Shown here piece after piece: positions 38,201 through 45,562 of a stretch of DNA of 64,000 bases. Every line of letters begins with the position of its first letter. The stretch's first letter is position 1. This DNA is from an uncultured Flavobacteriales bacterium (GTDB taxonomy: Bacteria; Bacteroidota; Bacteroidia; Flavobacteriales_G; Salibacteraceae). Below the pieces are notes generated by a model, which searched no databases, was not told where the DNA came from, and worked only from the letters and a program-made list of their open reading frames with translations. The stretch spans positions 82,216-146,215 of the forward strand of contig CALSRO010000009.1 in assembly GCA_943788775.1 (NCBI GenBank). The letters run 5' to 3'. The translations under genes were made by a program, and so were the position numbers.

Positions 38201-39666
38201 TTCAGTGCTAAACTTTGCACCGAATCAGTTGCAATGAGTGAAGCTAGATTAGCTTGCACTGTATCTCCGTCTTCTGAAGTAATGACTAAGGTCGTTCCGT
38301 TCAGTGCTAAACTTTGCACCGAATCAGTTGTAATGAGTGAAGCTAGATTAGCTTGCACTGTATCTCCGTCTTCTGAAGTAATGACTAAGGTCGTTCCGTT
38401 CAGTGCTAAACTTTGCACCGAATCAGTTGCAATGAGTGAACCTAGATTAGCTTGCACTGTATCTCCGTCTTCTGAAGTAATGACTAAGGTCGTTCCGTTC
38501 AGTGCTAAACTTTGCACCGAATCAGTTGCAATGAGTGGAGCTAGATTAGTTTGTACGGTATCACCGTCTTCTGAAGTAATGACTAAGGTTGTTCCGTTCA
38601 GTGCTAAACTTTGCACCGAATCAGTTGCAATGAGTGAAGCTAGATTAGCCTGCACTGTATCACCGTCTTCTGAAGTGATAACCAAGGTTGTACCGTTGAG
38701 TGCTAAACTAGAAACGGAATCGGACGCGGTTGACGCAACCAGTCCTGATAGATCGGCAGTTACCGTATCATTTGTTGCATCAATAAGATGTAAATCTGTT
38801 CCAACTAAAACTGCGTTGACCAAAGTGTCCTCAAAGGCGGATCCGCCTCCTAATCCTGAAAGTTCCGCTGAATCAATAAGCTGGCCGCCTTCATAAATTT
38901 TTAATAGTGTGCCATCCAGGACCAAGGAGTCAATCTTTTCATTGGTCGCATCGGCATCTGGAAGGACAATATTGTTTCCATCAGAGATGAAAAGGGTGTC
39001 ATCATTGAGGGATAAGAACTGGATCTCATTGGTTGTGTCATTGTCCAAGCTTGTTCCACCCGAAAGATTAGAGACATCAATGTCAATGACGTTTCCGCCT
39101 TGATAGATTCTCAATGTATCTGTACCAACCACCTTACCTGAATCGATGCTGCTTGCTGCCCCCGCCAATCCGCTCATATCGGTGGTGTCATTGCCCTGAT
39201 TCGTGTATATGATGTAGTTGGTTCCGTTTAATGCAGCGCTGTCTATGACTAAAACATTACCTGCAGACTCTGCATACAATGCAAATGGTACACTGGTTAA
39301 CTCAGTTGCATTGCCCATAACAACCCCGTCCACTTCCACTTGCAGATATAATCCGCCACCTGCCCAATCGACAGCGGAAAAATCGTCAACGGTAGTTCCT
39401 CTTCCTATTTGGATAGTGAATAAACCAAACCGATTGGTAGTGACTCCTGGCCAAGATTCGGTGTAAACCGGAACAAAGACGATTGAGTCAATAATCGTGA
39501 TGGTTATATCCAACGATTGATTGGCTAATGGAGCACCCGAAGTATCGCGCGCGACTGCCTGATAATTGATTGTGTTTGGAGCTTGTGCACTGACATTCTC
39601 AGGAAATGAGAAGACTGCTAACGTGAATAGGCCTAGGGCAAGGCCAGCTTTTCTAAGTAAAGTCAT
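35239..39666 (-). CDS. Giant fibre-like secreted protein with 33-residue tandem repeats
   Basis: I chose the ATG at 39666, giving a signal peptide (TLLRKAGLALGLFTLAVFSF...) and 1475 residues; the frame extends 10 codons more. The N-terminus (NTINYQAVARDTSGAPLANQ ... TNRFGLFTIQIGRGT) is the conserved start of Bacteroidota tail-fibre-like surface proteins. Next are irregular SLxLxGTxLxI units and a core of 11 near-identical 33-residue units (LALNGTTLVITSEDGDTVQ) encoded by a 99-bp DNA array. After that come repeated NVGIGxxxP and GNxGVYG-type segments, as in fibre and endosialidase-chaperone-type proteins, to a short C-terminus (TWRIKRSGNNLVFERRESGS). No T9SS sorting domain is visible. It is probably a long beta-solenoid surface fibre and is the first gene of the PorP/OmpA operon. 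Confidence 0.8.
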   Translation of the reverse strand: MTLLRKAGLALGLFTLAVFSFPENVSAQAPNTINYQAVARDTSGAPLANQSLDITITIIDSIVFVPVYTESWPGVTTNRFGLFTIQIGRGTTVDDFSAVDWAGGGLYLQVEVDGVVMGNATELTSVPFALYAESAGNVLVIDSAALNGTNYIIYTNQGNDTTDMSGLAGAASSIDSGKVVGTDTLRIYQGGNVIDIDVSNLSGGTSLDNDTTNEIQFLSLNDDTLFISDGNNIVLPDADATNEKIDSLVLDGTLLKIYEGGQLIDSAELSGLGGGSAFEDTLVNAVLVGTDLHLIDATNDTVTADLSGLVASTASDSVSSLALNGTTLVITSEDGDTVQANLASLIATDSVQSLALNGTTLVITSEDGDTVQTNLAPLIATDSVQSLALNGTTLVITSEDGDTVQANLGSLIATDSVQSLALNGTTLVITSEDGDTVQANLASLITTDSVQSLALNGTTLVITSEDGDTVQANLASLIATDSVQSLALNGTTLVITSEDGDTVQANLASLITTDSVQSLALNGTTLVITSEDGDTVQANLASLIATDSVQSLALNGTTLVITSEDGDTVQANLASLITTDSVQSLALNGTTLVITSEDGDTVQANLASLIATDSVQSLALNGTTLVITSEDGDTVQANLASLIATDSVQSLDLQGTNLVITSEDGDTVQADLALLFSDTSNTNELDTFNFAGVVGDSLMFVYNGDTVHTIALSEIATTGSVWTENNDSVYVLNKNVGIGIAAPEYLLHLQSTSHDTSAYINTDVATTDVIGMLVEASNTTGGTGTQSQGLRVRASGAITNTGIRSIVTSPGSSTAGTARGLWGTALNGPSFLNIGVYGEAGGAANNRGVQGALNENLSYTTSDAGVYGIGRGTGDVIGVFGRAIGTSNTSGIHYGIYTRAENASENYAAYFESGAVYVGDSLIIPTNAGNGKVLTSDNNGVARWESPGSGDDGDWDTTATALYTTKAVGIGTSTPGALIHADGDAVASSGSRYGIRSSVDDGGNGSTTIYGIHSEPTSGGGGSNTYYGVYSKANVTSGGASSIGLYSFGSEYSAIFEGGSVGVLNDHPDAQFQVDSTLVIDGSSPIDFFGNNMYYDGSDYRHIKDGYASAYAFDSDFSGLFLWPSGTAGSIVDNDPDLTLKLEDSTFTMASSQNDTVLVVKGGVVMDSLIIKDAYGLPASDGTSGQVLTTNGAGVLGWSSLGAGSSKWTNSGANTYLSTGSRLGVGTNSPHAGYVATLYANGGGSGQGGLFIDNSVNGNTRKEGVYSRLDDDGNLSKKAFRSYVDGKNSGNDTLISFESTIRNDNASDIAFGLYSDFETGVGTNYGVYSINEDFNYFSGNVGIGTTNPSNKLTLQTSGTAYGFKHTNGSIDIESYIDATYGAIGTTTNHPFYLYMNDGNPLLTLTSTTSVAIGNNHTTATSTLDVAGDIETGSSDAFYFGDPSTDGTWRIKRSGNNLVFERRESGSWVTKTSMVP
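37634..38722. repeat. 99-bp coding tandem array, 11 units, with 198-bp higher-order structure
   Basis: Units start at 37733 and recur every 99 bp to 38722, with one more divergent unit before (37634-37732). Units starting at 37832, 38030 and 38228 look identical to each other, as do those at 37931 and 38129, so the amplified unit is a 198-bp pair. Edge units are divergent. The array stays in frame throughout. Confidence 0.92.
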
Positions 39667-39908
39667 AGACTGCAATTGTTGTATTGAGCTGAACACAACA
39701 CATTGATAATAAACTAGAAACCTCAGTGGTACTGCGCAATTAATGCGTAATCCTCAAATCCACGACAGGTTGTTGGCAAATAGTCAATGGGTTAGTGTTT
39801 AGTGCGTAAAAGTAAATTTTGAGATGCATTAAACCTATTGAAATACGTATTACCTGAAGCCAAGGTTGAGTTTAAAGCAATAAGGATTCGAACGAGATTT
39901 CAACAAAT

Positions 39909-39937
39909 AAAAAAAGACCGACTAATCGATCTCTTTT
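39909..39937 (-). terminator. Terminator of the DUF2723 gene
   Basis: On the minus strand, a stem of about 12 bp including G-U pairs (AAAAGAGATCGA with TCGGTCTTTTTT) has a 4-nt loop and a T-tract, directly after the stop at 39953. The rest of 39667-39908 holds no gene I can support, only low-complexity AT-rich sequence and a weak TACTTTTA box. Confidence 0.65.
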
Positions 39938-39952
39938 CATTTGGTTCAGAAT

Positions 39953-42900
39953 CTACTTTTTTGGTAGTGCCGCAGGCTGTTGTTTGGCCTTCTTTTTTGG
40001 AGCTCTTTGCTGTCCCTGCTGGGGTAGAGCGCCAACCACTTCATTGTAATAAACTTCGGCTTGCTCGTAAAGTGGTTGCATATATTCACTCATGCCTTCA
40101 ACGTTGTACTGTCGAGCCATGTTTTGAAGTTGTTGAATTACTGCAACACCCTGGCCTGTTTCTCGAGTTAGTGTAGATTGATACTTCGATTCAATCGAGG
40201 CATAATACTCCAGGTGGTCGATGTAGTAATCTCCTAATTTTTTAGCTAATTCAAAACCGGCTTCATTTTCCCCGATTTGGAAATATGTGTCGATCACTTG
40301 AAGGAGCGTAACATCTTGTGGAGTATTAGGCGTAACTGTCTGTTCAACACACTTATCCAACACTGCTTTTGCCCGTTCCTTGTCGCCTTGTTTTGCTAAA
40401 ACATCCGCCAATCGAGAGAAGTTTAATCTCAGATTTGTAACGAATCGCATGTTGTTTTCATCCAAGAATATATCAGGATCGTTCATGTTTCCGAAGGAAA
40501 ACTCATTCATCATGTTTTCATACATGATGTCTGCCTGCACCTCACCAAAGTAACCGAATTGGTTGCCATCATTGTTTACCTGGTAAGGAACAAGTCTGTA
40601 TGTGAACCCTTCGTGCTGCATGTATTTCTGCAATCCAAAATAGCTGTCTTTAGGCATTGTGTTGGCGTAATAAATAGGCCGCTCCCAGTTGTTGTTCGCT
40701 AAGATGTCGAGCATCAGCAATTCGCTTTTAAGAATGATAGAACCCTTCACTTCCCATTCAATCGCGTCAAGTACGCGGTTTTCATATCCAGGTTGAACAA
40801 CATTGTATTCTGCAATGGCGTTTTTATCAATGGGCAATCTGAATTTTCGAGTCGGGATGTAGCTTAGCTTTTTACCCGTCATCATCGGTTGGGTATTCCG
40901 ATCATCTAAGGCAAAATCCACAATCTTGTCAATGTTGACATAGTCATCGCCCTTGGTGCGCTCAACGATTGGGAGATAATCACGAGTTCCTTGTCGATAG
41001 TCGTCTTTTTCCATGCTCAATTTTACGGGCAACCCGTCATCATATGCTTGACGTTTGATCATATCGATGAACCAATCGGTGCTTCCTAATGTCAAGTTCA
41101 CCACTCGTACATCCGTTCGATAACCTTCTACTTCTTGCAAATACCAAAGCGGGAAAGTATCGTTGTCTCCGTTTGTGAATAGAATGGCGTTCTTTTCACA
41201 TGAGTCAAGGTAGTTTTTGGCAATGGCTCTGGCAGTGTATCTATCGCTACGATCGTGATCATCCCAACCGTCTTTTGCCATTAATATCGGTGCTGTTAAG
41301 CACAGCACTGTAGCTACAATGGCTTGAATCTTACCGTCAGATGAAACTTTGCCAATGGCATGCATAATGAGTAGCAGGGCAGAAGCAACAACGGCCATGT
41401 ATAACATGAGCAACGCAAAGGCCGAATTTCCACCAATCATGCCTCCAACACCGAGGAGACCAATTCCTCCGCCTATGGCATATGCAATATTTTGTCCTAG
41501 TTCCTTAGAACTCAAATTTCTGGCCGCATCATACAAAGCCAAAACACCAAAACCAATCCATATGGCGAAAGCATAGAATGAACCAGCGTAAGCGTAATCA
41601 CGTTCTCGCGGCTGGAAAGGATATTGATTCAGGTAGAGTACAATGGCCAATCCGGTAAAGAAGAACAGCAGTAGTACCACCCAAGCCCATTCAGAGTGTT
41701 TTCTAAAATGAAAAATCATTCCTAACAAACCAAGGATGAAGGGTAGGGCGTAGAAGAAGTTTCGTGCTTTCTGATTCTCGGCAAATTCTGGAATAGATTT
41801 TTGATTTCCGACATGCGCCTCGTCAATGAAACTTATACCAGTCATCCAATTACCATCTTGGAAACTTCCATGTCCCTGATGATCGTTTTGCCTACCAGAA
41901 AAATTCCACATGAAATACCTAAAATACATCCATCCCACTTGATAGTTGAAGAAGAATCGCATATTCTCGACAAATGTCGGTTTGTTAATGGTTGATGTTC
42001 GGCCTTGAGCATCTCTGTACTTTATTGGTCGCCCTTGGAATTCACTCCATTCCTTATAAGCTTTTACATGATTTCCTTTCGAACTCCACATACGTGGGAA
42101 TATCGTTTTGAAATCTGGGTGATAGTTTGGCTTGGAACTTTTTCGATCATCAGCCAATTCATATTTGCCAGTGCGCTCGTCAGGATAATAAACAGGAGTT
42201 CCGTCAAGGTATTGATTTGCAGGATCCAACGGTGAGTTAAACTGTTGTCCATACGCAAGCGGGGAGTCTCCGTATTGCTCACGGTTAAGGTATGCTAACA
42301 GATTCACTAAGTTTTCGGGGTTGTTCTCATCGATAGGAGTGTTTGCATTGGATCGAATCATGATCAATGTGAATGATGAATAACCTATGATCAACACCAA
42401 AAGTGAAAGTAATGCTGTGTTAAAGGTGGGTTTGTGCGCTTTTCGAGTATAGAAAATCCCATAAACTATAGCAGCCATTAAAAGAAATATGAAGACCAAG
42501 GATCCAAAGTGAAATGGAGCTCCAAATGAATTGACAATTGCATATTCAAATTTGGCCGCTAGACTTACAAGGCCAGGAATGATGAATCCTTGAATTCCAC
42601 CTAAAGTGATTACGCCTGCAGCTCCAGCTATGACCATCCCTTTCAGGCTAGGTTTGAATTTTTTGAAATATATAACGTAAGCAATGGCCGGAATGGCAAG
42701 TAGGTTCAATAAGTGAATTCCAATAGATAGTCCAACTAAATAGGCGATCAGTATAATCCATCGATCAGCCTTGGGTTCATGGGCAATCTTTTCCCATTTT
42801 AGTATAGCCCAGAAGGTGATTGCAGTCATCATAGATGATAAGGCATAAACCTCACCTTCTTCGGCAGAGAACCAAAAGGTGTCACTAAATGTGTAGGCAA

Positions 42901-43294
42901 GACCACCTATAATAGCGCTGCCATATATAGCTAGGTAATCTCCTTTTGACAAATCCTCTTCAGGACGAGAAAGTGTGAAAAGCTTTAAGGCCAAGGCCGT
43001 AATGGTCCAGAAAAGGAATAAAACGGTGAATGCGCTGGATAATGCACTAATCATGTTAACTGCATAGGCTACATTTTCTGCATCAACAAACATGCTGAAC
43101 AGGCGACCGACTAAAAGAAAGGTCGGAGCTCCGGGTGGGTGACCGACTTCTAATCGATATGATGTAGCGATATATTCGCCACAATCCCAAAAGCTAGCAG
43201 TTGGTTCTAGTGTATTAACGTAGGTGAATGCGGCAATGGCAAAAACAAGCCAGCCAAGGATATTATTCCACTTTTGATAATTCATCGTACTCAT
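39953..43294 (-). CDS. DUF2723 membrane glycosyltransferase (TMEM260-like, O-mannosyltransferase family)
   Basis: The 1113-residue product has a many-pass membrane N-terminal half with the signature FWDCGEYIATSYRLEVGHPP near residue 35-55 (Asp and Glu in the first periplasmic loop, as in GT-C transferases), and a soluble C-terminal part with TPR-like helices near 950-1060. The family contains the human protein O-mannosyltransferase TMEM260; in Bacteroidota it is implied in protein O-glycosylation at the membrane. Acceptor proteins are unknown, but many secreted proteins in this window would be candidates. The C-terminal tail is Lys/Gln-rich (APKKKAKQQ). Monocistronic, with a terminator after it. 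Confidence 0.88.
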   Translation of the reverse strand: MSTMNYQKWNNILGWLVFAIAAFTYVNTLEPTASFWDCGEYIATSYRLEVGHPPGAPTFLLVGRLFSMFVDAENVAYAVNMISALSSAFTVLFLFWTITALALKLFTLSRPEEDLSKGDYLAIYGSAIIGGLAYTFSDTFWFSAEEGEVYALSSMMTAITFWAILKWEKIAHEPKADRWIILIAYLVGLSIGIHLLNLLAIPAIAYVIYFKKFKPSLKGMVIAGAAGVITLGGIQGFIIPGLVSLAAKFEYAIVNSFGAPFHFGSLVFIFLLMAAIVYGIFYTRKAHKPTFNTALLSLLVLIIGYSSFTLIMIRSNANTPIDENNPENLVNLLAYLNREQYGDSPLAYGQQFNSPLDPANQYLDGTPVYYPDERTGKYELADDRKSSKPNYHPDFKTIFPRMWSSKGNHVKAYKEWSEFQGRPIKYRDAQGRTSTINKPTFVENMRFFFNYQVGWMYFRYFMWNFSGRQNDHQGHGSFQDGNWMTGISFIDEAHVGNQKSIPEFAENQKARNFFYALPFILGLLGMIFHFRKHSEWAWVVLLLFFFTGLAIVLYLNQYPFQPRERDYAYAGSFYAFAIWIGFGVLALYDAARNLSSKELGQNIAYAIGGGIGLLGVGGMIGGNSAFALLMLYMAVVASALLLIMHAIGKVSSDGKIQAIVATVLCLTAPILMAKDGWDDHDRSDRYTARAIAKNYLDSCEKNAILFTNGDNDTFPLWYLQEVEGYRTDVRVVNLTLGSTDWFIDMIKRQAYDDGLPVKLSMEKDDYRQGTRDYLPIVERTKGDDYVNIDKIVDFALDDRNTQPMMTGKKLSYIPTRKFRLPIDKNAIAEYNVVQPGYENRVLDAIEWEVKGSIILKSELLMLDILANNNWERPIYYANTMPKDSYFGLQKYMQHEGFTYRLVPYQVNNDGNQFGYFGEVQADIMYENMMNEFSFGNMNDPDIFLDENNMRFVTNLRLNFSRLADVLAKQGDKERAKAVLDKCVEQTVTPNTPQDVTLLQVIDTYFQIGENEAGFELAKKLGDYYIDHLEYYASIESKYQSTLTRETGQGVAVIQQLQNMARQYNVEGMSEYMQPLYEQAEVYYNEVVGALPQQGQQRAPKKKAKQQPAALPKK

Positions 43295-43428
43295 AAATAG
43301 GTTTTGACTCCTTTTGCGAAGTGGCGCGAATTTAGAATTCTGATCCGATGCATAATGCGAACATTAGTTATCAATTATTACAAAACCTTAAAAAATGGAA
43401 ATTAAGCCTTCATATTTACGGGTTAAAA

Positions 43429-43436
43429 TACTTTTG
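43429..43436 (+). promoter_or_regulatory. Candidate -7 box (TACTTTTG) for the LpoB-like gene
   Basis: Exact TAnnTTTG match on the plus strand, 46 nt before the ATG at 43483; no clear TTG -33 element at the expected distance. Confidence 0.4.
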
Positions 43437-43482
43437 GCATTCAATTTGTCAATGAGCAAATCAAATATTTAAATCCTAGATC

Positions 43483-44079
43483 ATGATTACTTCAATCAAC
43501 ACAAAACTTATCGCAGCTTCAATGATTGTATTGATGTCTGTTGGTTGTTCAAATAGAAAAGTACAACGCGTAGATCCGGATGAGCGTATCGACCTAAGCG
43601 GACGCTGGAACGATACAGATTCCAAAATGACTGCAAACGCCATGATCGAACAAATTTTAACTGGACCTTGGTTGACTAATCACCTGCAAGCCAAAGATGG
43701 AGAGAAACCGGTCGTGATCGTTGGAATTATTAGAAACAAGTCTCACGAGCACATTACTCCAGAGACTTTCTGCAAGGACTTAGAAAAGTCATTTATCACC
43801 TCTCAGCGTGTAAGACTAGTTCAGGGTGGCGAGATGAGAGAAGATGTGCGAGGTGAGCGTGCCGATCAGCAAAATTTCTCAAGCGAAGAAACCATGAAAA
43901 AGTGGGGATTAGAAGTAGGAGCGGATTATATGCTTCAAGGCGTTCTCAACTCCACGGTTGACGAGTACAAAAAGGAGAAAGTAGTTGAGTATCAAATTGA
44001 TCTTCAATTGACTGATATGCAAACCAATGAAGTGGTTTGGATTGGCGACAAGAAAATCAAGAAGTATATCAAAGACTAA
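43483..44079 (+). CDS. LpoB-like penicillin-binding-protein activator lipoprotein
   Basis: The 198-residue product is a lipoprotein: signal sequence then the lipobox SVGC with Cys22. The body matches the LpoB family (VVIVGIIRNKSHEHITPETF, VRLVQGGEMREDV, GADYMLQGVLNST). In E. coli, outer-membrane LpoB reaches across the periplasm to activate PBP1B; the same role in Bacteroidota is inferred. The next gene encodes a COG3014-like lipoprotein that often accompanies LpoB homologues, but an intrinsic-terminator-like hairpin lies between the two. Confidence 0.88.
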   Translation: MITSINTKLIAASMIVLMSVGCSNRKVQRVDPDERIDLSGRWNDTDSKMTANAMIEQILTGPWLTNHLQAKDGEKPVVIVGIIRNKSHEHITPETFCKDLEKSFITSQRVRLVQGGEMREDVRGERADQQNFSSEETMKKWGLEVGADYMLQGVLNSTVDEYKKEKVVEYQIDLQLTDMQTNEVVWIGDKKIKKYIKD

Positions 44080-44100
44080 TTCGGGATAAATTAAAAATGA

Positions 44101-44135
44101 AAAGTCCTGTTTGAAATTCATACAGGACTTTTTTT
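44101..44135 (+). terminator. Terminator-like hairpin between the LpoB-like and COG3014-like genes
   Basis: A perfect 10-bp stem (AAAGTCCTGT/ACAGGACTTT) with an 11-nt loop and seven T. It ends 5-10 nt before the GTG at 44141, so it may act as terminator, attenuator or mRNA-processing site. Confidence 0.75.
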
Positions 44136-44140
44136 ACACC

Positions 44141-45562
44141 GTGAAAAAACTGATCTACATATTACCATTGGTATTCACTTTTGGCTGCGCATCATACTAT
44201 CAGCGCAACATTGAGGTGCAACGGTTGATTTCTGCCGGTGATTTAGAAAAAGCTGAGAAAACTTTAGAAGGCGACAAGCGAATTCAAAAAGATCGAAATC
44301 GACTGCTCTACCTTTTTAACATGGGGTTTATAAATCACTTGCAACAAGACTACGCTGCGAGCAATGTCTTTTTCAATGAAGCCGACCTCTTAATTGAAGA
44401 TTACAAAAAGAGCTATGGTGCCGAAGCTTTAGCGCTAATAAGTAATCCTGAGGTGAAACCTTACAAGCCCGAAGATTTCGAATCGGTCATGGTTCACTAC
44501 TACAAATCATTGAACTACTTATTGCTCAATGAATATGACGCCTCTATCGTAGAAGCGAAGCGAATGAACATTATTCTGAACCAATTAAATGACAAATACA
44601 AGGATCATAAGAATAGGTATCAAGCAGATGCGTTTGCACACATATTAATGGGGTTGAGTTATGAAGCTTCTGGACAATTAAACGATGCTTTCATTGCTTA
44701 TCGAAATGCCTACAACGTATACACAGGTGAGCATGGGTATTTTGATATCAAAGCACCAGAGCAACTTAAGTCAGATTTATTGAGAACTTCTCATGCGCTG
44801 GGATTTCAGAATGAACTGGAATTTTATGAGCGTGAGTTTGGAGTGAAGTATGAATATAAGTCTGCTCCTAACGGAAGTTTGGTTTTTCTATGGCACAACG
44901 GCATGGGGCCAATTAAGGATGAGGTGAACTTTAACTTCATAGCCATTCCTGGTCAAGGAGGTTGCGTGATTTTTGAAAATGCGGAACTTGGAGTCAGCTT
45001 CCCATTTTATATCGGAGATGATCCGCAAAAGCGTAATGATCTTTTGGCACTTCGAGTGATTCGAGTTGCTTTTCCAAAGTATCTGGAACGACCAACCTAT
45101 TATAATGACGCATATCTGGTGGTGAATGGAACAAAATATCCTTTAGATAAGGCCGAGGATATTAATGATATTGCCTTTAAAACTCTGAAAGATAGGTTTC
45201 TACGAGAAATGGGGACGTCACTGTTGCGACTAGGGTTAAAGAAAGCCACTGAATTGAAACTCGCTCAAGAAAATGCTGCGTTAGGTGCAGCAGCAACCAT
45301 TACGAATGCGCTGACAGAGAAAGCAGACACTAGGAACTGGCAAACGCTACCTCATTCAATTTATTATCAGCGAGTTCCTTTAGACAATGGAGAGAATATC
45401 ATTGGATTAAGAATGCTAAATGTGAATAAAGGAGAAGATAAGGCTGGATTCAAAGTGGACGGGAAACCTGGCGCTATTCAGTTTCTTCCTTATTATAGTT
45501 TGGAGCATTTACCTGCAGCACCATGGGACGATGCAAGTTCTGTGCGGGTGTCGAAATACTAA
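44141..45562 (+). CDS. COG3014-like outer-membrane lipoprotein with TPR-like helices
   Basis: I prefer the GTG at 44141 because it begins the signal sequence (VKKLIYILPLVFTFGC); an ATG at 44111 would lie inside the upstream hairpin. The lipobox Cys is in FTFGC. The 473-residue product has a helical region with TPR-like repeats (SNVFFNEADLLIEDYKKS, AIVEAKRM-type segments) and a C-terminal beta region (GSLVFLWHNGMGPIKDEVNF). It belongs to the COG3014 group often found beside LpoB. The role is probably peptidoglycan-synthase regulation, by association only. Its stop codon directly abuts the stop of the convergent SpoIID-like gene. Confidence 0.8.
   Translation: MKKLIYILPLVFTFGCASYYQRNIEVQRLISAGDLEKAEKTLEGDKRIQKDRNRLLYLFNMGFINHLQQDYAASNVFFNEADLLIEDYKKSYGAEALALISNPEVKPYKPEDFESVMVHYYKSLNYLLLNEYDASIVEAKRMNIILNQLNDKYKDHKNRYQADAFAHILMGLSYEASGQLNDAFIAYRNAYNVYTGEHGYFDIKAPEQLKSDLLRTSHALGFQNELEFYEREFGVKYEYKSAPNGSLVFLWHNGMGPIKDEVNFNFIAIPGQGGCVIFENAELGVSFPFYIGDDPQKRNDLLALRVIRVAFPKYLERPTYYNDAYLVVNGTKYPLDKAEDINDIAFKTLKDRFLREMGTSLLRLGLKKATELKLAQENAALGAAATITNALTEKADTRNWQTLPHSIYYQRVPLDNGENIIGLRMLNVNKGEDKAGFKVDGKPGAIQFLPYYSLEHLPAAPWDDASSVRVSKY

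Noticed and set aside
37634..38722. CRISPR-like appearance of a regular 99-bp repeat
   Set aside because: There are no spacers; units are contiguous, in frame, and part of a protein repeat.
37412..38896. Long plus-strand open frame (494 codons) opposite the giant fibre-like gene
   Set aside because: It is the antisense shadow of the 99-bp repeat array, has no signal peptide or family features, and vanishes outside the repeat.
35239..39666. Prophage tail-fibre origin for the giant protein
   Set aside because: No phage structural, replication or integrase genes flank it; it sits in an operon with PorP/SprF and OmpA genes.
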